A DNA stretch of 7,277 nt, taken from assembly GCA_020853835.1 (NCBI GenBank), contig JADYYC010000462.1:1-7277 (forward strand). The letters run 5' to 3'. Made by a program: the position numbers and the translations under genes. Below are positions 1 through 5,819 of this stretch, piece by piece; position 1 is the first letter of the stretch; each line of letters begins with the position of its first letter. A model generated the notes under the pieces. The model was not told the origin of the DNA, ran no database searches, and was given only the letters and a program-made list of their open reading frames with translations. The DNA comes from Anaerolineales bacterium. GTDB lineage: Bacteria > Chloroflexota > Anaerolineae > Anaerolineales > UBA4823.

Positions 1-2
1 CG

Positions 3-572
3 GGGGCGGGGCCCAACCTGCAAGACGGAACGGCGCTGTTTCACGCGACGCGCGGCAACGTCGGGAGCGCCGCCCTGAGCATGACCGCCTGGAACGCCGC
101 CCGCACCGCCATGCGCAAGTTCACCGAGCTCAACAGCGGCGAGCGGCTCGGCGCGCTCGTCTCGCCAAAGTACCTGCTCGTCCCGGCAGACCTGCACATC
201 ACCGCCCTGCAAATCCTGGCGAGCGAGCACGACTACACCTACACCCTCGCCAACGGGCAGGCCGCCCCCGCCAACGTCAACGCCAACGGGGGCAGCCTGG
301 CGGAGCGCATGGCTTATGCGCGCGACCGGGTCATCGCGGTCGACCTGTGGACGGATAGCAACGACTGGGCCGCCGTAGCCGACCCCAACCTCTACCCCAC
401 CATCGGCCTCGGCTTCCGCTACCGGCGCGCGCCCGAGATCTTCAGCGTCGCCAGCCCCACCGGCGGGCTGATGTTCACCAACGATACCCTGCCGATCAAG
501 GTCAGGTTTGTTTACGCCTGTGGGCCTGTAGATTGGCGCGGTCTGTACAAATCCAACGTCGCCGGCGGCTAG
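3..572 (+). CDS. Phage major capsid protein, C-terminal part (Mu gpT-like); 5' end outside the window
   Basis: The reading frame is open from the left edge to the TAG at 570-572, giving 189 visible residues; the start lies upstream, so the internal ATG at 81 should not be taken as the start. Residues 12-26 read LFHATRGNVGSAALS and are followed by a helix with AWNAARTAMRKF. Then come SPKYLLVPADL and, near the end, VRFVYACGPVDWRGLYKS. A LFHA..GN..ALS block, a P..LLVP block and a terminal DWRGLYK are, from family knowledge, typical of Mu gpT-like major head subunits, including those fused to a prohead protease. The protein would form the icosahedral shell. The visible part would be the C-terminal half of an HK97-type fold. 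The next gene starts 29 bp downstream on the same strand. Whether a protease domain or scaffold is fused upstream cannot be seen. Family call fairly sure; subtype inferred. Confidence 0.85.
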   Translation, partial: GAGPNLQDGTALFHATRGNVGSAALSMTAWNAARTAMRKFTELNSGERLGALVSPKYLLVPADLHITALQILASEHDYTYTLANGQAAPANVNANGGSLAERMAYARDRVIAVDLWTDSNDWAAVADPNLYPTIGLGFRYRRAPEIFSVASPTGGLMFTNDTLPIKVRFVYACGPVDWRGLYKSNVAGG

Positions 573-587
573 CCCGCGGCAGAAAAC

Positions 588-593
588 AGGAGG
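588..593 (+). promoter_or_regulatory. Shine-Dalgarno AGGAGG that sets the start of the 119-aa gene
   Basis: A perfect AGGAGG sits 8 nt before the ATG at 602. An in-frame upstream ATG at 533 lies inside the capsid gene, has no ribosome binding site, and would add 23 Arg/Lys-rich residues read out of frame from the capsid coding sequence. The start at 602 is therefore strongly preferred. Confidence 0.9.
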
Positions 594-601
594 CTTTCAA
601 A

Positions 602-961
602 ATGTTACGCGTCTACCAACACACCCTGAACATGGGGCCGGCGCTCGCCGCCAACCACACCGCCAGCTTCAAGACCCCGTTCGACTGCCAGCTCGTCCAC
701 GTCAGCCTGTGCAACTCCACCGCCAACGCCGGCACGCTCAAGATCGGAACGCCTGCCGACGACGACGCTTATCTCAAAGCGAAAAGCTTTGGCGTCAGCG
801 GAAACCCCGCCGTGGCGGCGCTCCCCGCCAGTTTCGACGGCGATGCTGCCCTGGGCCAGTTCCCCCACATCGAAGCGGGGACGACCATGCTGGTCACCAT
901 CACAGACCACGCCTCGCACATGGCAAACGTCTGCGTTGTGCTCACCTTTACCGAAGGCTAA
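602..961 (+). CDS. Small phage head-accessory protein, possible capsid decoration protein (119 aa)
   Basis: This encodes 119 aa from the ATG at 602, after a perfect AGGAGG. It has no signal peptide or membrane segment. Alternating hydrophobic stretches (FDCQLVHVSLCNST, AGTLKIGTPADDDAYLKA, AGTTMLVTITDHA) and the ending VCVVLTFTEG suggest a small all-beta protein. Short beta-sandwich proteins ending in a VVLTFTEG-like strand are often found beside phage capsid genes; that is recalled knowledge, not a search result. Position directly after the major capsid gene and the small size fit a decoration or head-stabilising protein, but no catalytic or binding motif proves it. Cys29 and Cys37 are close in sequence and Cys111 is in the last strand. 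That the gene is real is well supported; the function is inference from position and composition. Confidence 0.75.
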   Translation: MLRVYQHTLNMGPALAANHTASFKTPFDCQLVHVSLCNSTANAGTLKIGTPADDDAYLKAKSFGVSGNPAVAALPASFDGDAALGQFPHIEAGTTMLVTITDHASHMANVCVVLTFTEG

Positions 962-979
962 GCGCCTCTTCTCCCCCAG

Positions 980-1026
980 CCCTGCCCCTCCCCGCAAGGG
1001 AGGGCGCAGGGACGGGGAGGGCAGGG
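980..1026 (+). repeat. G/C-rich hairpin repeat in the head operon, overlapping the next gene's ribosome binding site
   Basis: In the 69-bp gap between two head genes, the arm at 980-992 (CCCTGCCCCTCCC) pairs with 998-1011 across a 5-nt loop with one bulged C at 1005, a 13-bp stem. The same 5' arm can instead pair with 1014-1026 with one bulged C at 988. That alternative covers GGAGG at 1016-1020, the Shine-Dalgarno of the gene starting at 1031. Composition and layout resemble the G/C-rich hairpins at 5545-5565 and 5763-5809, so this is probably a REP-like intergenic repeat carried inside the phage operon. It has no T-run after either stem, so it is not a standard intrinsic terminator. Confidence 0.7.
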
Positions 1027-1030
1027 TGAC

Positions 1031-1519
1031 ATGAACAACCGCCATTTCCACACCTCCCAGGCTTACGACCTGGCCCGCTTTTACTACCGCGGCTTCTGCC
1101 AGGTGACGCGCTCCGCCGCGCTTGCCGTCGCCCACAGCGCCTATACCACCATCGCCTTCGACGTCACGAACTACGACCTCAACCGCCCAAACGAAACCCC
1201 CATGCACGACAACGCCGTGAACAACGACCGCGTCTACATCCGCCTCGCGGGGGTGTACCTCATCACCGCCAACGTCGTCTGGGCGGGCAACAAGACCGGC
1301 TTTCGCCTGCTTTACCTCGCCCGCAATGGCGCCAACATCGCCTTGGACCGCCTGCTGCCGCTGGACGGGGCGGACACCTCGCAGCAAATCACCACCCAGC
1401 GCAAGCTGAACGCGGGCGACTACATCACCGCATACGTCCATCAGACCTCGGGCGGGAACCTCAACATCCAACAAGGCGCTTATTCCCCCCTGCTTTCCCT
1501 CGCCCTCATCGGCGACTAA
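1031..1519 (+). CDS. C1q/TNF-like jelly-roll phage structural protein (162 aa)
   Basis: This encodes 162 aa with an N-terminal segment of about 23 residues followed by one compact beta domain. The start follows GGAGG at 1016-1020 by 10 nt. Typical C1q-like signatures are visible: AYTTIAFDVTNYD near residues 38-49, then an acidic/Asn stretch, RLAGVYLITANVVWAGN at 71-87, GFRLLYLARNG at 90-100, and LNAGDYITAYVHQTSGGNLNI at 126-146. In this fold the G-x-Y-x-I/F strand and the AGDY-V strand are the usual landmarks. Such domains trimerise and occur in phage tail fibres, head fibres and surface decorations. No collagen-like repeat or coiled-coil shaft is present, so it may be a bare trimeric knob. 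Lying between capsid and portal genes suggests a head-surface role, possibly glycan or host adhesion. Fold call fairly confident; location on the virion is inference. Confidence 0.8.
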   Translation: MNNRHFHTSQAYDLARFYYRGFCQVTRSAALAVAHSAYTTIAFDVTNYDLNRPNETPMHDNAVNNDRVYIRLAGVYLITANVVWAGNKTGFRLLYLARNGANIALDRLLPLDGADTSQQITTQRKLNAGDYITAYVHQTSGGNLNIQQGAYSPLLSLALIGD

Positions 1520-1535
1520 GAGAAAGGAACGTGCC

Positions 1536-2867
1536 ATGCTAAACCGACTGCGCGACATCTTCACCGCCAAAGAAACGCCCGCCCGGCTCGGATCCGTCGC
1601 CTCCAGCGTCGACGACGCGCCGGGTTGGAGCAGCCTCAGCTCGCGCCCGCACGACTACGACGCGGCGCGCGTCCAGGAGATCTACCAGGACGCGCTCGAA
1701 GCCTGGCGTAAGAACCCCATCGCCTGGCGCGCCATCGCCATCACCACAGACTTCATCGTGGGCGACAAAATCGTGATCAGCTCGCCCAACCGCGCCCTGA
1801 ATCGCTACATCAAGGACTTTTGGGGACATCCCAAGAACAACATGCCCCAGCGCCTGGAGAGCATCGCGGACGAGCTGAGCCGCGCGGGCGACTTGTTCGT
1901 CACCCTGCACCGCAACGACCAGGACGGCATGTCCTACATCCGCTTTGTCACCAAGGACCGCATCCAGCGCATCGACACGGCCCCCAACGACTACGAAACC
2001 GAGCTGGCTTACGCCGAGACCACGGACGTGGGCGAGCCGCGCCTGTGGCACAGCCCCGCCCACCCCGACGCCGAGCGCCAGCCCGCCATCATGCTCCACT
2101 ACGCCATCAACAAGCCCGTCGGGGCGCTGCTGGGCGAGTCCGACCTGGTGACCATGATCCCCTGGCTGCTCAGGTATGCGCGCCTGCTCGAAGACCGCGT
2201 GCGCTTCAACTGGGCCATGCGCGCCTTCCTGTGGTTTGTCACCGTGCCGGCGGCCAAAGTGAAGGAAAAACAGGAAATCTACCGCAACCCGCCCGAACCG
2301 GGGAGCATCGTCGTCAAAGACGAGAGCGAACAGTGGGAAGCCAACCAGCCCATCGGGCACGCCGCCGACGCCAGGCACGATATGCAGGCCGTGCGCGCCA
2401 TGATCGACGCCGGGTCGGGTTACCCGCCCCACTGGCGCGGCGACGCGGGCGACATCAGCCTGGCCACCGCCCAGGCCATGCAAGGCCCCACCGAGCGCCA
2501 CCTCCGCCGCCGCCAGCAATACTTCACCTGGATGCTGCAGGACATCCTTTACCACGGCTACCAGCGCGCCGTGCAGGCCGGCGCCTGTCGCCCGCTGCCA
2601 ACCACGGACTACGAAAGCCTGTTTCGCGTCTCCGCGCCGGGCATCTCACGCTGGGACAGCGAAAGCCTGGCGGGGTCTGTCCAGAAGGTCGCCGCCGCCT
2701 TTGCCGACCTCACCCCCCTGCTCAAGGGCCTGCCCGAATCCTATGCCAGGCTGCTGCTGACCACGTCCTTCAAGTTCATGGGAGATCCGCTCACAGAAGA
2801 CCAGATCGCCCAGCTCGTGAAAGACTTAGATTCCATTCCATCCAAGAAAGTTGAGCCGCTCATCTAA
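1536..2867 (+). CDS. Phage portal protein (443 aa)
   Basis: This encodes 443 aa from the ATG at 1536, seven nt after AAGGA (1524-1528) and 16 nt after the previous stop. Portal landmarks run in order. Residues 50-76 contain a helix, then RKNPIAWRAIAITTDFIVG, the common N-terminal portal block. At 106-145 comes a wing segment with LSRAGDLFVTL and SYIRFVTKDRIQRID. At 190-235 is INKPVGALLGESDL, then a long helix ending AMRAFLWFVTV. At 255-262 is GSIVVKDE. At 285-345 a stem/crown helical part includes YPPHWRGDAGDISLATA and RHLRRRQQYF. The length matches typical tailed-phage portals. The dodecameric ring would form the DNA entry vertex and bind terminase and the connector. Lying downstream of the capsid gene, with no terminase between them, is unusual. 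The product call is strong; the exact portal family was not tested. Confidence 0.92.
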   Translation: MLNRLRDIFTAKETPARLGSVASSVDDAPGWSSLSSRPHDYDAARVQEIYQDALEAWRKNPIAWRAIAITTDFIVGDKIVISSPNRALNRYIKDFWGHPKNNMPQRLESIADELSRAGDLFVTLHRNDQDGMSYIRFVTKDRIQRIDTAPNDYETELAYAETTDVGEPRLWHSPAHPDAERQPAIMLHYAINKPVGALLGESDLVTMIPWLLRYARLLEDRVRFNWAMRAFLWFVTVPAAKVKEKQEIYRNPPEPGSIVVKDESEQWEANQPIGHAADARHDMQAVRAMIDAGSGYPPHWRGDAGDISLATAQAMQGPTERHLRRRQQYFTWMLQDILYHGYQRAVQAGACRPLPTTDYESLFRVSAPGISRWDSESLAGSVQKVAAAFADLTPLLKGLPESYARLLLTTSFKFMGDPLTEDQIAQLVKDLDSIPSKKVEPLI

Positions 2868-2881
2868 GGGAACGCCAAGCC

Positions 2882-3577
2882 ATGCCCGCCACCCTCGCCG
2901 TACTCATCCAGGACCTCCGTGACTTCCTCGGGGACACCAAACAAACCCCCACCTTCACCGATTCGCAGGTCGCTTTGTTTATCAACCAGGGGATCAAAGA
3001 GCTTTCCGTCCACTTCCCCCGCCTCATCGAGTTCAACATCAATACCGTCATAAACCAGCGCGTCTACAGCATGGCGCCGACCCACCTGGCGGTGCTGTCC
3101 GTCGAATACGACAAGGCCAACCAGCCAACGCCGCTCTTTATGAAGCGCCGCTCTTACACCCACCCGCGCTTCTACCTCGAAGACGGTTATTACGACTTCG
3201 TCAAGCCCGTGGACGCCACCGCCGCCAACCCGCCCAGGCTGTATATCTCGACCCAACCCGCCGCAGCCAACCTGGTCATCGCCGCCCGCGTTACCGCCGA
3301 GCACAACCCGCTATCACAGCAGCAAGACCAATGCAGCATTCCAGAGCGCCTGTTGCCGGTGCTGTTTCAATTTGTGCGCTGGCAGGCCTGGCAGGAACTG
3401 GCCGTGAATGAAGGTATGTACCCAGGCCCGCTCGCCACGCTCAGCTACTCGCAGGAGATGAACGCCGGCCGGGCCGAACGCTCCTACCGCGCTTCGCTCA
3501 AAGAGGCGCAGCGCGCCGAATCGGAGTCCGCCGTCGCAAACTGGGGCGCGCTCGACAAACACGACCGGCGCTACTGA
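2882..3577 (+). CDS. Putative phage head-tail connector/adaptor protein (231 aa)
   Basis: This encodes 231 aa starting 14 bp after the portal stop. Its ribosome binding site is weak (AAGGGA at 2866-2871 overlaps that stop and lies 10 nt upstream), so translational coupling is plausible. The N-terminal block, TLAVLIQDLRDFLGDTKQTP followed by TFTDSQVALFINQGIKELS at residues 24-42, is the short-helix layout of head-tail connector/adaptor proteins, in which a xDxxLxxxINxAxxEL helix follows a loop. The middle (residues 55-145) is beta-rich, with LYISTQPAA and LVIAARVTAEHNPL. The C-terminus is a long charged helix (MNAGRAERSYRASLKEAQRAESE). The position right after the portal gene is where the adaptor that docks on the portal ring is normally encoded. 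It is the last phage-type gene in the window. The call rests on layout and context, not on a catalytic motif. Confidence 0.75.
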   Translation: MPATLAVLIQDLRDFLGDTKQTPTFTDSQVALFINQGIKELSVHFPRLIEFNINTVINQRVYSMAPTHLAVLSVEYDKANQPTPLFMKRRSYTHPRFYLEDGYYDFVKPVDATAANPPRLYISTQPAAANLVIAARVTAEHNPLSQQQDQCSIPERLLPVLFQFVRWQAWQELAVNEGMYPGPLATLSYSQEMNAGRAERSYRASLKEAQRAESESAVANWGALDKHDRRY

Positions 3578-3600
3578 GCCGGGTTTTCGCTCTGACAGGC

Positions 3601-3641
3601 TGGGGATGGTTGCGATAGGGGCGAAAAAAAAACCGTCCCCA
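3601..3641 (+). repeat. Imperfect inverted repeat between connector and methyltransferase genes
   Basis: The arms TGGGGATGGT (3601-3610) and ACCGTCCCCA (3632-3641) are complementary with one G-T pair. The 21-nt loop includes a run of nine A (the last A, 3632, is also the first base of the right arm). It starts 23 bp after the last phage-type gene. The right arm falls at the -35 position of the proposed methyltransferase promoter, so it could be an operator. There is no T-run after the second arm, so a terminator is unlikely on the + strand. Confidence 0.45.
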
Positions 3642-3664
3642 TTTCCGGCCGCGTGGCGTATAAT
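3636..3664 (+). promoter_or_regulatory. Candidate sigma-70-type promoter for the methyltransferase gene
   Basis: A perfect TATAAT lies at 3659-3664. The hexamer 17 bp upstream (3636-3641, TCCCCA) matches TTGACA poorly, so activation or a strong -10 would be needed. It lies in an A/T-richer gap in a G/C-rich region and would give a leader of about 73 nt before the ATG at 3744. Confidence 0.5.
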
Positions 3665-3743
3665 ACAGCGCGTTTCAAATTGCAATTATCCGCCCCGATC
3701 AGCAAAATCTGTTGAAACGGGATGGATTGTCCGAGGAGCGAAA

Positions 3744-4478
3744 ATGCTGCGCGACCACGAAGACGCCTTCGGGCACATCATGCTCGATTACCACCAGGGC
3801 CGGCGGGCTTACGAGATCGTCGAGCGCGATGACGGTTTCTTCAGCCTATCGCCCGGCCCCCAACTGTACTTCAGCGCCTACGATGAGTGGAGCGAGATCG
3901 ACCAGCTCGCGGTCGAGCGGGCGCGCGGCCGCGCGCTCGACATCGGCTGCGGCGCGGGGCGGCACGCCCTCTACCTGCAGGAAAGCGGGCTGGAGGTGGT
4001 GGGGGTGGACAATTCGCCGCTGGCGGTGCGGGTGTGCCGCGAGCGCGGCCTGCGCCAGGTAGAGCTGCTCTCGATCCAGCAGATCAGCCAGCGCAAGCTG
4101 GGGGTCTTCGACACGCTGCTGCTGCTGGGGAACAACTTTGCGCTGCTGGGCAAGCCCGAAGAAATGCAGCGGCAGCTCGTGCGGTTCAAGTCGCTGACCA
4201 GGCCGGGGGGGCAGATCATCCTGCAAAATCGCAATCCCTACGACACCGACGTGGTGGAGCACCAGGAGTACCAGACGCGCAACTTCCACCGCGGGCGCAT
4301 GCCCGGCCAACTGCGCATCCGGGTGCGCTACAAGCGCTACGCCACGCCCTGGTTCGACTTCCTGCTCCTCTCAGCGGAGGAGCTCGAAAAGTTGGCGGAG
4401 GGGACGGGCTGGCGGCTGCGCGAGTGGGTGGCGGGTCAAGACGGCGCTTATGTCGCCTTTCTGGACCGGCAGCCCTAG
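3744..4478 (+). CDS. Class I SAM-dependent methyltransferase (244 aa)
   Basis: The ATG at 3744 is chosen because GAGGAG (3733-3738) lies 5 nt upstream and the TATAAT at 3659 lies between it and a longer in-frame ATG at 3606. The latter would add 46 uncharacteristic residues translated across the promoter. Motif I is ALDIGCGAGRHALYL at residues 64-78. The acidic end of strand beta-2 is VVGVDNSP with Asp89. Motif IV is replaced by FDTLLLLGNNFALLG (122-136), and LTRPGGQIILQNRNPYD (151-167) matches the post-beta-5 region. This is a Rossmann methyltransferase of the small-molecule type (Methyltransf_11/25-like). The C-terminal beta strands (RIRVRYKRYATPWFDFLLLS) could form a substrate lid. The substrate cannot be inferred. 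It follows the phage module on the same strand but has its own promoter, and converges on the next gene with 41 bp between stops. It is probably cellular. Confidence 0.92.
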   Translation: MLRDHEDAFGHIMLDYHQGRRAYEIVERDDGFFSLSPGPQLYFSAYDEWSEIDQLAVERARGRALDIGCGAGRHALYLQESGLEVVGVDNSPLAVRVCRERGLRQVELLSIQQISQRKLGVFDTLLLLGNNFALLGKPEEMQRQLVRFKSLTRPGGQIILQNRNPYDTDVVEHQEYQTRNFHRGRMPGQLRIRVRYKRYATPWFDFLLLSAEELEKLAEGTGWRLREWVAGQDGAYVAFLDRQP

Positions 4479-4519
4479 CGCTCCGCCCTGATCGCACAAA
4501 TCCTCTGCGACTCGATAAC

Positions 4520-5356
4520 TCAGGCTTCGCCAAACATGCGGTTGACCACGGCGTGGGTGAACGGGTGGTCGACCAGGTCGAAGACGTCTTCGCCGCGGCG
4601 GAGCCGCTCGGCCAGCTGTTTGACGATAGGCAGCGTGGCGCGCATCAGCGACGACCCGAAGGTGACCCGGCGCACGCCCATCAGCTCCAACTCGTACAGC
4701 GTCGGAGCGCCCGGCCCGGCCAGGATGTTGAGCGGGCCCGGCGTCTGCTGGACCAGGCGGGCGATCTTGACGCCGTCGGACAGGCCGAAGGGGAAGATGC
4801 AGTCGGCGCCGGCCTCCAGGTAAGCCCGGGCGCGCTCGAGCGTGCGGTCGTAGCGCCCGCTGACCGCCCCGACCTCGCGCAGGAAGATGTCCACCCGGGC
4901 GTTGATTACGATCGGGACGCCGGCGGCTTCGGCTTCCTGGCGCACGGCGCGGATCAGGTCGCACTGGTAGTCGAGGTCCATCACAGGCGGGTCGGCCAGG
5001 TGGGTGCTGTCCTCCAGGTTGATGCCCACCACGCCGGCGCGGATGGCGCGGCGCACGGTCTCGAGCACTTCGGGCACGGTTTTGCCATAGCCGGCTTCGA
5101 TGTCGGCGCTGACCGGCAGGCTGACCGAGGACGCGATGCGCTCGATCACGAGCAGCATCTGATCGCGCGGGATGACCTGCCCGTCGGGATAACCGAGCAT
5201 GGCCGCGATCCCGGCGCTCGTGGTGGCGACGGCGGGGAAGCCGGCTTGCTGGAAGATGCAGGCGCTCGTGGCGTCCCAGGCGTTGGGCAGCACCAGGATC
5301 TGCGGAGCGTTGTGCAGGCTGCGGAAATGCTCGGCTTTTTGGATCTGATCGAACAT
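4520..5356 (-). CDS. Isocitrate lyase/phosphoenolpyruvate mutase superfamily protein (278 aa)
   Basis: The minus-strand ATG at 5354-5356 follows a near-perfect ribosome binding site. The protein is a single TIM barrel of usual length for the PEP mutase-like branch (COG2513 type). Landmarks are VLPNAWDATSA (22-32), the TTSAG block (45-49), SADIEAGYG (83-91) with the metal-site acids Asp85 and Glu87, GINLEDS (111-117) with Glu115, INARVD (151-156), and AGADCIFPFGL (182-192). The catalytic KKCGH motif of isocitrate and methylisocitrate lyases is absent, so those activities are unlikely. The family splits or forms C-C or C-P bonds beside a Mg-bound enolate (for example oxaloacetate hydrolase, phosphonopyruvate hydrolase or carboxyphosphonoenolpyruvate mutase types), and the true substrate cannot be told here. 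No phosphonate genes neighbour it. Family certain; reaction unknown. Confidence 0.92.
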   Translation of the reverse strand: MFDQIQKAEHFRSLHNAPQILVLPNAWDATSACIFQQAGFPAVATTSAGIAAMLGYPDGQVIPRDQMLLVIERIASSVSLPVSADIEAGYGKTVPEVLETVRRAIRAGVVGINLEDSTHLADPPVMDLDYQCDLIRAVRQEAEAAGVPIVINARVDIFLREVGAVSGRYDRTLERARAYLEAGADCIFPFGLSDGVKIARLVQQTPGPLNILAGPGAPTLYELELMGVRRVTFGSSLMRATLPIVKQLAERLRRGEDVFDLVDHPFTHAVVNRMFGEA

Positions 5357-5360
5357 AGCA

Positions 5361-5370
5361 CACCTCCTTT
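5361..5370 (-). promoter_or_regulatory. Near-perfect Shine-Dalgarno of the PEP mutase-like gene
   Basis: Read on the minus strand, AAAGGAGGTG precedes the ATG at 5354-5356, with AGGAGG 6 nt from it. It is among the strongest ribosome binding sites in the window and fixes the start codon. Confidence 0.9.
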
Positions 5371-5422
5371 GGGTGGGTGGTTAGTCGGGACGGCTGGGTG
5401 GTGGAAGCGGGGATGGATAAGT

Positions 5423-5431
5423 ATTGTAGCA
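5423..5431 (-). promoter_or_regulatory. Candidate extended -10 promoter for the PEP mutase-like gene
   Basis: The minus strand reads TGCTACAAT, an extended -10 (TGn plus TACAAT, five of six matches). The hexamer 17 bp upstream (ATCCCA) matches TTGACA only weakly, as expected for an extended -10 promoter. The 5' leader would be about 60 nt. This stretch is A/T-richer than its surroundings. Confidence 0.55.
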
Positions 5432-5470
5432 GAGAAGGATAAGAATGGGATAAATGCGCGAGTGGTGATG

Positions 5471-5550
5471 CGCCCTCGCGCCGGTCTGCACGCCCTCACC
5501 CCGGCCCTCGCGCCCTCACCCCGGCCCTCGCGCCCTCACCCCGGCCCTCT
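5471..5550. repeat. 20-bp C-rich tandem repeat, three good copies plus one decayed copy
   Basis: The unit CGCCCTCACCCCGGCCCTCG occurs at 5491-5510 and 5511-5530, and at 5531-5550 with its last base changed. A decayed copy precedes them at 5471-5490. The last copy runs into the hairpin at 5545-5565. The unit looks like the left arm of the palindrome seen at 5763-5809, so it may have grown by slippage of one arm. Confidence 0.85.
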
Positions 5551-5565
5551 CCCAGGGGGAGAGGG
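5545..5565. repeat. G/C-rich hairpin, CCCTCTCCC / GGGAGAGGG
   Basis: The arms 5545-5553 and 5557-5565 pair perfectly over 9 bp with a 3-nt loop. The same arms form the core of the hairpin at 5763-5809, so both are copies of one palindromic repeat family. No T-run follows. Confidence 0.8.
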
Positions 5566-5582
5566 GGCTGTCCTTTCGTCAT

Positions 5583-5767
5583 TTCGACGAGCGTAGCGAG
5601 GAGAAATCTTGGATGGCGAAACCCAAGATTTCTCACCGCCTGACGGCGGTTCGAGCGAGGCGGGAGACTTCCGAAGTCTCGCAGACTTCGGAAGTCTTAA
5701 AAATCTCGATCTGTGTGAATCTGTGGAAATCCGTGTCCAAACGAGGGGGTTCGACGCGCGCTCCCTC
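5583..5767. repeat. Direct repeat R1 (~185 bp) with three hairpins and a 10-bp triple
   Basis: The modules run in order. TTCGACGAGCG is followed by a 12-bp perfect hairpin with arms at 5601-5612 and 5623-5634. A short CCGCC/GGCGG hairpin occupies 5636-5649. A 15-bp perfect hairpin made of AGACTTCCGAAGTCT pairs 5665-5679 with 5683-5697. Three 10-bp units of the type ATCTGTGTGA lie at 5709-5738. It ends with GCGCGCTCCCTC. R2 matches at about 92% by eye, with roughly 14 differences, most of them in the first hairpin's loop and in the A/T link before the 10-bp units. Confidence 0.85.
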
Positions 5768-5809
5768 ACCCCTCCCCCCTCTCCCTTTGGGAGAGGGCCG
5801 GGGTGAGGG
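5763..5809. repeat. Long G/C-rich palindrome between R1 and R2
   Basis: The outer arms CCCTCACCCC (5763-5772) and GGGGTGAGGG (5800-5809) pair perfectly. The inner arms CCCTCTCCC (5777-5785) and GGGAGAGGG (5789-5797) pair perfectly around a TTT loop. A small unpaired patch separates the two stems. The first bases are shared with the CCCTC end of R1, so this 52-bp block looks inserted at, or expanded from, the end of R1; R2 lacks it. Confidence 0.85.
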
Positions 5810-5819
5810 CCATTCCCTC

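Noticed and set aside
605..1570. Long minus-strand open frame (321 codons) across the small head genes
   Set aside because: It is antisense to two well-supported genes with good ribosome binding sites and crosses the G/C-rich hairpin. Its translation is Val/Gly/Arg-rich with no domain pattern, as expected for a G/C-rich antisense shadow.
3601..3641. Rho-independent terminator of the phage module
   Set aside because: The A-run lies in the loop, before the second arm, and no T-run follows on the + strand. On the minus strand the T-run has no stem of useful length before it.
3606..3743. Upstream start of the methyltransferase at 3606
   Set aside because: It would run across the A-run and the TATAAT box, adds 46 residues with no family match, and lacks a ribosome binding site, whereas 3744 has GAGGAG 5 nt upstream.
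3887..5596. Very long plus-strand open frame (569 codons) over the methyltransferase and PEP mutase-like genes
   Set aside because: It overlaps two recognisable enzymes on both strands, is Ala/Arg/Gly-rich low-complexity, and has no ribosome binding site. It is a product of G/C bias.
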